A stretch of DNA of 16,073 nt, taken from positions 1-16,073 of the forward strand of contig JAKBPM010000024.1 of assembly GCA_021829515.1 (NCBI GenBank), in the 5' to 3' direction. Shown piece by piece: positions 15,140 to 16,073 of the stretch. The stretch is from Nitrospirota bacterium (GTDB taxonomy: Bacteria; Nitrospirota_A; Leptospirillia; Leptospirillales; Leptospirillaceae). The notes beneath the pieces were generated by a model, which was not told the origin of the DNA, did no database searches, and saw only the letters and a program-made list of their open reading frames with translations. Every line of letters starts with the position of its first letter. The stretch's first letter is position 1. A program made the translations under genes and the position numbers.

Positions 15140-16073
15140 TGATCCAACAGCCCCGTTTTCCCAAGAAAAAAAATCCCATCAAAGTCGGGCTGGAGAGCAT
15201 CTCTCCAACCATACGGAGCAATCTTGACCATCTTGCCCGGGCATTTGAAAGACAGGCACCCCAACAAAAAAGAGAAAGCTTTTTTATGCGCCCCATGACT
15301 CTTCTCCTCTGGGGATTCATCACTTTCCTTGCCTTTCTCGCAAAAGGGTTTCCGGCCAACGAAATGGCAAAGCACTTGCTGGCATCCCCCTCACCCGGGG
15401 TCACGATCAGTGCCGAATCTGCCATTTACCATCCCCCCCTCGGTGTCTCCTATCGGGACATGACCATTACCGCACCAACCAATGATGGGCCTGTATCGAT
15501 CGATCTTTCCCAGGCCAGGGGAAACGTTGACCTTGTCACCCTCGTCTCCGGAAAACCCCGATACAATTTTGACCTCAAAATGTACGGTGGAGAGTTCAAG
15601 GGGAGGCTCAGACGATTTTACCGTGGAAAAGTCAGTCATCTGAAAGGCCTCACAACCCGCCCCATTGACCTGTCCACGACCAGAAAACTCACACACCAGA
15701 ACTTGTCGGGACTCATGAACATTCAGACCGACTATACATGGAAAACAGGGATGGAAGACAAGGGCCACGGGGTACTCTCCCTCTCGATAGCAAAACTTGT
15801 CGTACGCTCCCTCAACATGAACGGATTTCCCCTTCCCCCCATATCCTTTACGCATGTTCACGGGACAGTCAGGATGAAAAATGGTCTTGGTCATATAGAA
15901 ACACTCAATGCCGATGGTCCGATGGCTCATCTGACCGGAACAGGCGATGTTTCCTTGGCCAACCCGTACCCCCGATCCATCGTAAATCTCGATTTCGACA
16001 TTTCCCTCCGGGGAGAACTCTCCAAGATCCCGCTTCCTTCCATTGCAGGAAAAAATGGTGCATCAATCCATCT
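15139..16073 (+). CDS. gspN: Type II secretion protein GspN (partial, runs off window)
   Basis: The frame opens at ATG 15139 in a TGATG overlap with gspG, which suggests translational coupling, and stays open for 311 codons to the window end. It encodes a short charged cytoplasmic N-terminus, one membrane helix (about 52-68, LLLWGFITFLAFLA), the motif KGFPANEMAKHLL, and then a long periplasmic beta-rich domain with SAIYHPPLGVSYRDMTI. This arrangement resembles the GspN family found in T2SS operons of delta-proteobacteria and related phyla; the family is AsmA-like rather than the short enterobacterial GspN. A later start at ATG 15286 would remove 49 residues and give a more usual N-terminus. 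The C-terminus is not in the window. Other pseudopilin and platform genes (gspH-M) are not seen and may lie beyond. Confidence 0.7.
   Translation, partial: MIQQPRFPKKKNPIKVGLESISPTIRSNLDHLARAFERQAPQQKRESFFMRPMTLLLWGFITFLAFLAKGFPANEMAKHLLASPSPGVTISAESAIYHPPLGVSYRDMTITAPTNDGPVSIDLSQARGNVDLVTLVSGKPRYNFDLKMYGGEFKGRLRRFYRGKVSHLKGLTTRPIDLSTTRKLTHQNLSGLMNIQTDYTWKTGMEDKGHGVLSLSIAKLVVRSLNMNGFPLPPISFTHVHGTVRMKNGLGHIETLNADGPMAHLTGTGDVSLANPYPRSIVNLDFDISLRGELSKIPLPSIAGKNGASIH

Noticed and set aside
1..16073. CRISPR arrays, prophage genes, toxin-antitoxin or other defence genes
   Set aside because: No regularly spaced repeats and no recognisable protein of these classes were seen on either strand.

Overview
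The window looks like chromosomal DNA from a Gram-negative bacterium. It carries a type II secretion (T2SS) operon, an outer-membrane-type lipoprotein, a sigma70-like promoter with a Fur-box match, and a MASE1-type diguanylate cyclase. The gene families and the GspN of the delta-proteobacterial/Nitrospirota kind suggest a Nitrospirota member, possibly Leptospirillum-like. That is inference from gene content, not a database match.

Layout. (1) 1-1190 is a scarred mobile segment. It holds the possible 3' end of an unknown plus-strand gene, then a minus-strand IS110-family transposase that has lost its C-terminal catalytic part. Upstream of the transposase are a structured noncoding region and a 30-codon leucine-zipper-like small ORF. 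(2) 1358-2638 is an iron-uptake unit: a strong promoter with an overlapping Fur box drives an FTR1/EfeU-type permease and an EfeO-like periplasmic cupredoxin. (3) 2650-3297 (minus) encodes a lipoprotein of unknown function. (4) 3498-4805 is argA (N-acetylglutamate synthase). It converges on (5) 4816-7167 (minus), a MASE1-PAS-PAS-GGDEF diguanylate cyclase; a perfect 10-bp hairpin covers or touches both stop codons. (6) 7168-8496 is mostly gene-poor. It contains DnaA-box-like sequences and the 3' remnant of an IS256-family transposase. (7) 8497-8864 (minus) holds tRNA-Gly(CCC) and, just upstream, a ThiS-like sulfur carrier whose reading frame runs 30 residues past its terminal glycines into the tRNA. 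(8) 8956 to the window end is a compact plus-strand T2SS operon, gspC-gspD-gspE-gspF-gspG-gspN, with overlapping or short junctions; gspN is cut by the window end.

How the genes work together. GspE (ATPase) and GspF (platform) drive assembly of GspG pseudopilin subunits. GspC links the inner-membrane platform to the GspD secretin pore, and GspN is an accessory membrane protein. The FTR1 permease and cupredoxin probably form a Fur-controlled iron importer. The remaining genes (argA, diguanylate cyclase, lipoprotein, thiS) are independent units. I found no CRISPR array, prophage or obvious new defence system. The oddest items are the ThiS C-terminal tail, the short secretin, the stand-alone EfeO-type cupredoxin, the zipper-like small ORF beside the IS110 remnant, and the DnaA-box cluster.
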